Assembly: GCA_007119095.1 (NCBI GenBank)
Contig: SKQI01000012.1
Coordinates: 1 to 6,350, forward strand
Direction: 5' to 3'
Length of the DNA stretch: 6,350 bases
DNA from: Wenzhouxiangella sp.
Lineage (GTDB): Bacteria; Pseudomonadota; Gammaproteobacteria; Xanthomonadales; Wenzhouxiangellaceae
Of this stretch, positions 1 through 5,439 are shown piece after piece. The notes beneath the pieces are model-generated. The model was not told the DNA's origin. It ran no database searches and was given only the letters and a program-made list of their open reading frames with translations. Every line of letters starts with the position of its first letter. Position 1 is the first letter of the stretch. A program made the translations under genes and the position numbers.

Positions 1-90
1 CGCGCCGGGATCTGGCTGAATTTGCTGTTTACCGGGCTGATCGTGGTGTTGGCCTATACGGCTATCGGCTGGGTGTTTGGGGTTGGGTGA
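1..90 (+). CDS. C-terminal fragment of a membrane transporter, probably SLC13/DASS family
   Basis: Frame 1 is open from the window edge to the TGA at 88-90 and gives 29 residues. They start with R-A-G-I-W-L-N-L-L and continue as one strongly hydrophobic helix ending in a short Gly/Val tail, so this is the last transmembrane segment of an inner-membrane protein. A final segment of the form '(R/K)xGxWLNL' followed by a hydrophobic run is typical of the C-terminus of sodium/dicarboxylate or sulfate symporters (SLC13/DASS), but 29 residues cannot prove it. Another multi-pass permease is possible. The stop lies only 24 nt from the stop of the converging minus-strand gene, and I see no GC-rich hairpin with a T-run between them. 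Confidence 0.5.
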   Translation, partial: RAGIWLNLLFTGLIVVLAYTAIGWVFGVG

Positions 91-100
91 CGGTCAAGAA

Positions 101-120
101 TCAAGGTTCAAGGTTCAAGG
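101..120. repeat. Short tandem heptamer repeat (TCAAGGT) between convergent genes
   Basis: The unit TCAAGGT occurs at 101-107 and 108-114, followed by six more matching bases at 115-120, giving two complete units and one partial unit. The last partial copy contains the TGA stop codon (read on the minus strand at 117-115) of the alkaline-phosphatase/TPR gene. A looser related stretch (GGTCAAGAA, 92-100) precedes it. It fills almost the whole 24-nt gap between two stop codons. No function can be assigned; slippage in a short intergenic spacer is the simplest explanation. Confidence 0.75.
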
Positions 121-2073
121 AGAAGATACGGCTTGTCGGGCCAGCCAACGGCCGTAGTGCTCACGCTCCCTGGCCAGCGCTTCGGGCCGGTCCAAGCGGT
201 CGGGTTGATACAGGCGCATCAGGGCGCGGCGCGTCTTGAGATCGTTGGCCGCCAGGTTCAGGCAAGCGCTGTAAGCATCGGCGGCCTGCGCCCATTGACC
301 TTCGGCTTCGAGGGCCTGGCCAAGCAGCCGATGCGCCGCGGCTGAGGTAAAGCTGCACTCGATCGCATCAAGCGCGGCCTCGACGGCGACCGATGAGCTT
401 CCCTGTTGCAACAGCACCTCGGCACGGCCGAGCCTTGCTCGCAAATGGGTCGGCTCGAGGTCTAGCACATTGGCGTAGGCATCCAGGGCCTCCTGCAACC
501 GACCCAGCTGACGAAATTCATCTCCGATGAACAGGTGAATGATCGCCTGCGACGGATGCTGCGCGAGGATTTCAAACAGCGCTTCCAGTGCCTGGTCGTG
601 CTGCTCGCGCGCGGCGTGAAGCCGGGCACGCAACAGCGCTTCGTCGAAGGCATTGCCACCGCATCGCATCAGCTCGGTAATCAACGACTCGGCCACATCG
701 CTGTCTCCGCGATCCAGACTGAGATGGGCCAGCATACGAAGATATTCAGGTTCAGAGCGGGCCAGCTCGGAATCCACCGCCTCAAGCTCGGCCAGGGCAA
801 GCGCGGTAGCGCCAAGATCGGCCCGCGATTCAGCACGCGCCATGGCCGTTTCCAGGGCCAGGTGTTCAGGCGACTTCGGTACGGGCGATCCATGTTCGGC
901 CAGCAGCGAGCGCAATACCGACGAATCTGCTGGCGCTTCGGGCCGAGCCCGGCAACTGTCCCAGGTGGCGACGCGACCTGGCCGGATATCGACCCGGAAA
1001 GCCTCGCTCATGGGCCGCCCTGGCATGTCAGCGCCTTCGACCTGGCCACAGAGGCGCAGAATGGTCGGGGCCAGATCCAGCACGCCGGCGCCAAGCAGCT
1101 GACCGTTGGCCTGAACCCCTGGTCCGGCAGCGCACAGAAAGCCCTGCGCACGATAAAGCTCACGGTTGGCCGGAGCGCGATGCGGACTGAGCGGCTGATA
1201 GCGCATGCCATGCGGCGATACCACCATCACCGTTGCACCGTCGCCAAGCTGGGCGACCAGGTGGCCAAGCATGAGGTCGAGCAGCTCGTAGAAATGGGCC
1301 AGCACCGGGCCATAAATGGCCCGCTCCTCGCTGTCCACGCCCGCTTCAGACTCGGCCAGCGACGACAAACCGCCGAAGACTCGCCCGATCAGATCAAGGG
1401 CGGAGAAGCGGGCGCACAGGCAATTCCAGGATTGACGTTGCAGGCAATGATTGATGACGTTCTGGGTGGTGACCGTTTCGGCCAGCTTGACCGCGACGGC
1501 GGCCAAACGCGGATCACGATCCTGATCGATCTTTCCGGCATCGGGCACCAGGGCGGTCAGCTCGGCAGCTTCAAGATCAGCCGCATGCAATCGCCAAGGA
1601 TCGAGCTCATCGCACCAGCCGGCCGGATGAACAGATTCGACCGGTGCCGGCTGCAAGCGCCCATCGACAAGCAATGGACGGAAGAAAGGCTCGCTGATCT
1701 CGACCGCCCCGGCGCGAGCTACCGGGTAGGTCAGCGGCCAGTTGATCGAACCGGCCGCCAGACCGCTGGAGGCGAGAATTTGCCATACGGGGGGCGCTTG
1801 CAAGTCAACCGCTGAAGCCGGCTCCATGCTGTCGCCGCCGGCCGTGAACGGCGAAAGGATTCCGTGGCTGGTGGCAGGCTTGCCGGTGGCCAGGCTCGAC
1901 AACAGCGCCACCGGCTCGAGCGGAGCCAGGCTGGTCAGCGGACCGGCCAGCCCGCGACGACTTAGCCGGCCCAGGCTAGGCAGGCGGCCATCGCCGATCA
2001 GGCGGGTGATGGTGGGCCAGTCCGCCGCCTCCCAGACCAGCAGCAGGATGCGAGCCCGGCCCCTGGACGTCAG
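115..2073 (-). CDS. Alkaline-phosphatase-superfamily domain fused to TPR repeats, active site degenerate (probable pseudoenzyme)
   Basis: The product is 652 aa if translation starts at the CTG at 2073. The first half (about 8-365) resembles type I phosphodiesterase/nucleotide pyrophosphatase proteins. It has a first strand ending W-E-A-A-D-W (14-19), the segment GDGRLPSLGRL, the nucleophile loop LSSLATGK with SHGI just after, VSPHG (285-289), and AGPGV followed by a LLGAGVLDLAPTILRL stretch. The second half (about 406-610) holds five or six TPR-like helical pairs, the clearest at 509-542 and 577-610. There is no signal peptide or membrane segment, so it is probably cytoplasmic. Against the family consensus, the first metal Asp is Glu15, the Thr nucleophile is Ser59, the D-H-x-x-H motif is D227-L-I-G-R231, the Asp-His pair is P287-H288, and the last His is Tyr307. 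Only D227 and H288 match exactly. The first GTG in frame (1911) would remove the first strand, so the CTG is preferred. It is probably co-transcribed with the gene ending 1 nt upstream. Fold assignment is confident; loss of activity is inferred. Confidence 0.8.
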   Translation of the reverse strand: MTSRGRARILLLVWEAADWPTITRLIGDGRLPSLGRLSRRGLAGPLTSLAPLEPVALLSSLATGKPATSHGILSPFTAGGDSMEPASAVDLQAPPVWQILASSGLAAGSINWPLTYPVARAGAVEISEPFFRPLLVDGRLQPAPVESVHPAGWCDELDPWRLHAADLEAAELTALVPDAGKIDQDRDPRLAAVAVKLAETVTTQNVINHCLQRQSWNCLCARFSALDLIGRVFGGLSSLAESEAGVDSEERAIYGPVLAHFYELLDLMLGHLVAQLGDGATVMVVSPHGMRYQPLSPHRAPANRELYRAQGFLCAAGPGVQANGQLLGAGVLDLAPTILRLCGQVEGADMPGRPMSEAFRVDIRPGRVATWDSCRARPEAPADSSVLRSLLAEHGSPVPKSPEHLALETAMARAESRADLGATALALAELEAVDSELARSEPEYLRMLAHLSLDRGDSDVAESLITELMRCGGNAFDEALLRARLHAAREQHDQALEALFEILAQHPSQAIIHLFIGDEFRQLGRLQEALDAYANVLDLEPTHLRARLGRAEVLLQQGSSSVAVEAALDAIECSFTSAAAHRLLGQALEAEGQWAQAADAYSACLNLAANDLKTRRALMRLYQPDRLDRPEALAREREHYGRWLARQAVSSP

Positions 2074-2074
2074 T

Positions 2075-2773
2075 TCAGATTTCCTGCTTGCGACGACGTC
2101 GACCGGTATAGAGCATCACCCCACCGGCCAACAAGGCTGTCAGCCAGAAGGCCAGGCCATTAACCGGCACCGCAATCGGCGCTGCGGGGGGCGGAACGTC
2201 TTCTCCCGGGCAAAGCACCGGCACATCAGTTTCATCGTCGAAGACCCCGCCCAGGATGTGCAGATCCTGAGCTCCATTGCCGCTCACATCATCGACCGTG
2301 ATCTCGACGCAGGCAAAGTGCGGGCTGTTGCCGGGTATATCGAACCGTATCCCGATGAAGCCACGCTGGCCGTTGAACTCTTCGTAGGCAGGGGGGAACT
2401 CGCGCCAGATAGTGATGAAGTTGGAAGAGAAATCCAGATCGCCATCAACGAGGTCATTGCCATCCAGTTTTTCGGCGAAAAACGAGCTGCCGTCATAGAA
2501 GCTGGCCACTTGGTTATATGGGAAATCCATATTGCCGGTCGACAGCCCGCTGATGGCCAGGTAGGAATATCCGTAAGCGCTATTGCTAATGGATACACCG
2601 AAGTTATTGACGCCATCGCCATTGAGATCCACGGCCTCTTGCCAAATGGAACCTCCCGGCACACCCTCGATGATCTGCTCGGGAATCGGCTGAACAGCGC
2701 TGACTGCCGACCCCGCTGCCGCCAGTGATCCAATCGCTGCGGTGTAACGCATCAAACGCTGCTTGCTACTCAT
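2075..2773 (-). CDS. Secreted protein with a C-terminal sorting/anchor-type tail (PEP-CTERM-like), function unknown
   Basis: The product is 232 aa. The ATG at 2773 is preferred to the in-frame ATG at 2803 because a strong Shine-Dalgarno sequence lies directly before it and a classic signal peptide then starts at residue 1: basic K4, R6 and R9, a small hydrophobic core, and probable cleavage after A-V-S-A (26). The mature part has a D-L-N-G-D-G loop at 49-54, like the calcium-binding loops of dockerin or thrombospondin type 3 repeats, and several Asp/Gly-rich turns. It then has a 'RGFIGIRFDIPG ... CVEITV ... LHILGGVFDD' pattern (about 137-180), as seen in many beta-rich PEP-CTERM-type exported proteins. 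After a Pro-rich linker (194-199) come V-P-V-N-G, a hydrophobic helix (about 207-223) and RRRR (225-228). That layout fits C-terminal sorting or membrane anchoring, but the short motif is neither canonical PEP nor IPTL. Two cysteines (155, 188) could pair. It is the first gene of a two-gene operon. The precise family is not recognised. Confidence 0.8.
   Translation of the reverse strand: MSSKQRLMRYTAAIGSLAAAGSAVSAVQPIPEQIIEGVPGGSIWQEAVDLNGDGVNNFGVSISNSAYGYSYLAISGLSTGNMDFPYNQVASFYDGSSFFAEKLDGNDLVDGDLDFSSNFITIWREFPPAYEEFNGQRGFIGIRFDIPGNSPHFACVEITVDDVSGNGAQDLHILGGVFDDETDVPVLCPGEDVPPPAAPIAVPVNGLAFWLTALLAGGVMLYTGRRRRKQEI
2080..2085 (-). promoter_or_regulatory. Ribosome binding site supporting a CTG start for the phosphatase/TPR gene
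   Basis: On the minus strand AGGAAA sits 6 nt before CTG (2073-2071); counted from the AGGA core the spacing is 8 nt. The site lies inside the last codons of the upstream secreted-protein gene, whose TGA (2077-2075) is separated from the CTG by a single A. The frame is closed upstream by a TGA within the preceding gene, and no ATG, GTG or TTG occurs between that stop and the conserved N-terminal strand. The site, the spacing and the homology all point to the same non-ATG start, probably helped by translational coupling. Confidence 0.65.
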
Positions 2774-2775
2774 GG

Positions 2776-2787
2776 CTTTCCTTTCCT
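2776..2787 (-). promoter_or_regulatory. Shine-Dalgarno sequence that sets the start of the secreted protein
   Basis: The minus strand reads AGGAAAGGAAAG two bases before the ATG at 2773. The second AGGA core has near-ideal spacing to this ATG. The longer reading starting at 2803 would place this purine tract inside the coding sequence and add ten polar residues in front of a normal signal peptide, so the shorter start is chosen. Confidence 0.75.
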
Positions 2788-2806
2788 GGATGAACGGAAT
2801 CACAAA

Positions 2807-2820
2807 ACTGCTGCAGCAGT
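2807..2820. repeat. Perfect 14-bp palindrome at the presumed transcription start (operator candidate)
   Basis: ACTGCTGCAGCAGT is its own reverse complement over 14 bp. It lies immediately downstream of, and slightly overlapping, the -10 element proposed for the secreted-protein gene, so it would cover the transcription start. A further half-site, AGCAGT, occurs at 2823-2828 on the plus strand. Such a position suits a dimeric repressor. It contains two CTG units and their complement, so chance formation in GC-rich DNA cannot be excluded. Confidence 0.45.
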
Positions 2821-2846
2821 CTAGCAGTGGATCCTGAACGGCTCAA
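2818..2846 (-). promoter_or_regulatory. Candidate sigma-70 promoter for the secreted protein and phosphatase/TPR operon
   Basis: On the minus strand TTGAGC (2846-2841) is followed, 17 nt later, by TAGACT (2823-2818). Each hexamer matches four of six consensus positions, and the -10 is preceded by TGC, forming an extended -10 (TGnTAnAnT). Transcription would begin near 2811, leaving a leader of about 40 nt before the ATG at 2773. It is the best-spaced pair in this intergenic region, found by eye only. Confidence 0.5.
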
Positions 2847-2889
2847 GCTTAACGATTTGCGTGACCACCCCAATCGAATCGGCGGCTAT

Positions 2890-2906
2890 GGCGGGCCAAA
2901 CCCGCC
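2890..2906. other. GC-rich inverted repeat in the divergent intergenic region
   Basis: GGCGGG (2890-2895) and CCCGCC (2901-2906) form a 6-bp stem around the loop CCAAA. There is no following T-run, so it is not a typical terminator. It sits just before the weak plus-strand -10 candidate and could be a regulator site or a chance GC-rich palindrome. A second smaller pair, CCGGT/ACCGG (2918-2922 and 2930-2934), follows it. Apart from these, the palindrome and the promoter candidates, I see nothing in 2774-2951. Confidence 0.35.
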
Positions 2907-2908
2907 GG

Positions 2909-2917
2909 TGCTACAGT
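2909..2917 (+). promoter_or_regulatory. Weak extended -10 candidate for the glycosyltransferase pair
   Basis: TGC followed by TACAGT (2912-2917) gives an extended -10 with four of six matches. No convincing -35 lies 17 nt upstream (the best is TGGCGG, which overlaps the inverted repeat at 2890-2906). A start near 2924 would leave a leader of roughly 28 nt without a clear Shine-Dalgarno sequence. Confidence 0.3.
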
Positions 2918-2951
2918 CCGGTACTTTTGACCGGCCGCGACGCGAATATCG

Positions 2952-4145
2952 ATGAAGCGCATCCTGCTGACCTGGGAGCTGGGCTCGGGCCTGGGCCATG
3001 TCATCCCCCTCAGCGACCTTGGCCAGCATCTGGCCGAAGCGCTGGGAGTGGATGTTTGGTACTGCTTCCAGAGCCTGCACCCACAGCTTCCACCAAAGCT
3101 GTTCAGACGCATGCTTCAAGCGCCGGGCTTGCAGCCGGCCAGCAAGCCCATTACCCGTCCATGCACATTCTCTGACATGCTGCACAATGTCGGATTCGAC
3201 CATGAGAGCCACCTGCACGGTGGCATCCGTGCCTGGCGCGATATCTTCAGCCTGGTCAAACCGGACCTGCTGATCGGCGAGTTCAGCCCGATGGCGCTGC
3301 TGGCCGCCCGCGGTCTGTCCATGGCCAGGGTACAGGTCGGCACCGGCTGGCATGTTCCTCCCCCTGGCCACCCGATCCCGGCCTACCGCCACCTGCCCTG
3401 CCATGATCCAGAACAGCAGGCGGCAATGGAAATCGACATACTCAAGCGAGTCAACCACGTGCTGGCCGGGTTCAACGCCCCGCCGATGGCCAATCTTGGT
3501 GAATTCTTCCAGGAAGTCGACCTGACTGCGCTATCGACCACGCCTGAGTTCGACCATTTCGATCGCCCTGAACCACCGCTCTACCTGGGGCACTCACCCG
3601 CTCGCCCCCGCCATCTGGAAAGCCCAACCTGGCCACCTGGGGACGGCGCCCGCATCTTCGCCTACCTCAAACCCTTCGCGGGCCTGACCAACTTGCTCAG
3701 ACAACTGGCCAACGGCCGTCATCGCGTCATCATTCATGCTGCTGAGCAGGCCTGGGACAGCGCCCGGCATTTTTCAGGCCCGAATGTGGTGGTTTCCCGC
3801 CAGCCGGTTGCAATCGACAGCCTGGCCGATGCCGATCTGATCATCAGCCATGCCGGGCACGGACTGATCCACGAGACACTGGCCCTGGGCTTGCCGATGC
3901 TGCTGTTGCCGCTGCATCGCGAGCAACAGGTCAATGCCGGCAATGCCAGGCAAGTCGGGGCCGCGCTGTCGATCGACTGTACCGGACCGGCAGCGGATGG
4001 CACCAACTTCGAAACCGCGATTAAGCAGCTGCTCGAGCAACCGAGATTTCGACAGACCGCGCAAGCCTGCAGCCGCAGACTCCATCCAGCAAACTGCCCC
4101 GGACTCAAGGCGCTGAGCGAGCCCATTGCGGAGTTGCTCCAATGA
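2952..4145 (+). CDS. GT-B glycosyltransferase, UGT/MurG-like (catalytic member of a tandem pair)
   Basis: The product is 397 aa, a normal length for a two-domain GT-B enzyme that transfers a sugar from a nucleotide-sugar donor. The N-terminal Rossmann domain opens with ILLTWELGSGLGHVIPL, where G11-x-G-L-G-H16 is the glycine-rich acceptor/phosphate loop with the His that is usually catalytic in GT1 enzymes. The C-terminal domain carries the donor signature: ISHAGHG (298-304), H307-E308, GLP (313-315), and E324-Q325 with N328-A329, matching the GT1 pattern HxGxGT...E...GxP...(D/E)Q..NA. There is no signal peptide or membrane helix, so it is cytosolic or peripheral at the inner membrane. The ATG at 2952 is the only possible start because an in-frame TGA lies at 2928-2930; it has no good Shine-Dalgarno sequence. 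It overlaps the next gene by 4 nt. Donor and acceptor cannot be predicted; a lipid, protein or secondary metabolite are all possible. Confidence 0.82.
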   Translation: MKRILLTWELGSGLGHVIPLSDLGQHLAEALGVDVWYCFQSLHPQLPPKLFRRMLQAPGLQPASKPITRPCTFSDMLHNVGFDHESHLHGGIRAWRDIFSLVKPDLLIGEFSPMALLAARGLSMARVQVGTGWHVPPPGHPIPAYRHLPCHDPEQQAAMEIDILKRVNHVLAGFNAPPMANLGEFFQEVDLTALSTTPEFDHFDRPEPPLYLGHSPARPRHLESPTWPPGDGARIFAYLKPFAGLTNLLRQLANGRHRVIIHAAEQAWDSARHFSGPNVVVSRQPVAIDSLADADLIISHAGHGLIHETLALGLPMLLLPLHREQQVNAGNARQVGAALSIDCTGPAADGTNFETAIKQLLEQPRFRQTAQACSRRLHPANCPGLKALSEPIAELLQ

Positions 4146-5359
4146 AGGCCAGCTTGGGTCAATCGATTCTGGTTACCTGGGAGAACGGACCTGACTGGCG
4201 GCATCTGATGCGCCTGAAGCCGATCGTTGAACGCCTGGCTGAACGCGGCCACCGGTTAACCCTGGTCGCGCGTGACCTGAGCCAGACGCAGAAGGTCTTC
4301 CCCGATCTGGCCTGCCTGCAACCCCCACAGCAGCCCAGGCCCGTACGCGCACATCCGCAAGCAGGCTCGCTGGCCGAAATCATGCTCAACAGCGGTTTCG
4401 ATAACAGCGCGACGGTGAAGCGATTGTGTGCCGCCTGGCAAGCCATCGGCGAGCTTGTGCGCCCGGATGCCGTGGTCATGAGCTTCAGTCCAGTGGCCCT
4501 GCTGGCCTTCCAGGGCCAGCCGATTCGGCAGGTCCTGATCGATGACGGTTACTCTCACCCCATGGCGAGCGGGCGCATGCCCAGCCTCAAGCCCTGGCAG
4601 CGCCGCTATGCCGACCAGCAAACCGGCATCGAAAGCCGCGTGCGCAAGGCAGTCAATGACGTTCTGCTCGAAGCAGGCCAGCCGCCCATCGATGAACTGT
4701 CGGAGCTGTTCCAGCGCGTTGACAGCATCAACCTCATGACCTTGCCGGAGCTAGACCACAGCGGCCCGAAAGCCCACGCCCATTACCGCGGCTTCAGCGA
4801 CCCCGGCGGCGCACCTCCGCCATGGCCAGGACCGGCAACCCGCCCACGCTTGTTCGTCTATCTGCGGCCCTTTGCCGGCATCGGCGAACTACTCTCACGC
4901 ATCGGACAGCTGGACTGGTCCATCCTGGCCATCGTTCCAGGTCATGACCCGCAACTCAGGGAACGCTTGTCGAACCGGCCCAATCTCCACCTGACAGAAA
5001 CACCCTGCGACATCTACCGTGCTGCACGCGAGGCCCAGCTGGGCATCAGTGCGGGCGGCGACACGGTCGGCATCATGCTGCTGGGAGCAACACCGGTGTG
5101 CATCGTGCCGTATCACGTCGAGCAGTACCTGTCCGCCTGGCGTGCCGAGAAAACCGGCGCGGCCATCTGTGCCGGTACGCCCGCGCGCCTGCCACCCCGC
5201 ACTGAAGAGATCATCACCGCCCTGAACCAGTTGGCCCAAAACCGGGACTGCCGCCAACAAGCCGGGGCCTTTGCCGCCCGTTACCAGGCACTTGATCCCG
5301 AACACGAACTCGCCGCCGTCGTTGCAGAGATCGAAGGCGGAAGCCCTGACTGCCCTTGA
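4142..5359 (+). CDS. Paralogous GT-B glycosyltransferase-like protein with degraded donor and acceptor motifs
   Basis: The product is 405 aa and collinear with the preceding protein. Shared landmarks include a SILVTWE start, L-N-S-G-F-D (about 82-87), SFSPVALLA (114-122), LPELDH (201-206), VYLRPFAGIGELL (239-251) and a final KTGAA (337-341), so the two genes are an old tandem duplication. Key residues differ. The N-terminal GxGxGH loop is N-G-P-D-W-R-H (15-21), which keeps only the His. The donor signature reads S-A-G-G-D-T-V-G-I (303-311), with the first His deleted, the second replaced by Gly306 and the ribose-binding Glu replaced by Ile311. The later E327-Q328 pair is kept, but NA is S331-A332. 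The start ATG overlaps the previous stop (ATGA), and GGAG lies 8 nt before it (4130-4133), indicating translational coupling and equal dosage. It may be a non-catalytic partner, or an enzyme with altered donor binding. There is no signal peptide or membrane helix. Confidence 0.78.
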   Translation: MKASLGQSILVTWENGPDWRHLMRLKPIVERLAERGHRLTLVARDLSQTQKVFPDLACLQPPQQPRPVRAHPQAGSLAEIMLNSGFDNSATVKRLCAAWQAIGELVRPDAVVMSFSPVALLAFQGQPIRQVLIDDGYSHPMASGRMPSLKPWQRRYADQQTGIESRVRKAVNDVLLEAGQPPIDELSELFQRVDSINLMTLPELDHSGPKAHAHYRGFSDPGGAPPPWPGPATRPRLFVYLRPFAGIGELLSRIGQLDWSILAIVPGHDPQLRERLSNRPNLHLTETPCDIYRAAREAQLGISAGGDTVGIMLLGATPVCIVPYHVEQYLSAWRAEKTGAAICAGTPARLPPRTEEIITALNQLAQNRDCRQQAGAFAARYQALDPEHELAAVVAEIEGGSPDCP

Positions 5360-5390
5360 CAAGCTGCAGCCGGCAACTCCAGGGTTGAAT

Positions 5391-5411
5391 GCCTTTCGCG
5401 GGCTGAAAGGC
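5391..5411. terminator. Hairpin between convergent genes, possible weak bidirectional terminator
   Basis: GCCTTTC (5391-5397) and GAAAGGC (5405-5411) form a perfect 7-bp stem with a 7-nt loop. It is placed 31 nt after the stop of the second glycosyltransferase gene and 28 nt beyond the stop of the converging aldehyde dehydrogenase gene, as expected for a shared terminator. Downstream bases are GAAAACC on the plus strand and ATTCAACCC on the minus strand, so neither side has a good U-run. Rho-dependent termination or a simple pause site is equally possible. Confidence 0.45.
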
Positions 5412-5439
5412 GAAAACCTACCCCGTTGACACAGACACC

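Noticed and set aside
535..1815. Open frame of 426 codons on the plus strand, antisense to the phosphatase/TPR gene
   Set aside because: It is entirely opposite a gene with clear homology, its translation is low-complexity and rich in Arg, Gln and Gly with no recognisable domain, and long antisense frames are expected in GC-rich DNA.
1742..2728. Open frame of 328 codons on the plus strand crossing both minus-strand genes
   Set aside because: It spans the junction of two well-supported genes on the other strand, has no recognisable domain, and has no good ribosome site. It is treated as a shadow frame.
2774..2803. Upstream ATG at 2803 as the start of the secreted protein
   Set aside because: It would put the strong Shine-Dalgarno sequence inside the coding region, add ten polar residues before a normal signal peptide, and lie at or almost at the predicted transcription start.
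2890..2906. GC-rich hairpin as a riboswitch or attenuator for the glycosyltransferase pair
   Set aside because: There is a single short stem with no T-run, no alternative pairing visible, and it lies upstream of the most likely transcription start.
3734..4252. Open frame of 172 codons on the minus strand under the glycosyltransferase junction
   Set aside because: It is antisense to both glycosyltransferase genes, has no family signature and no good start context.
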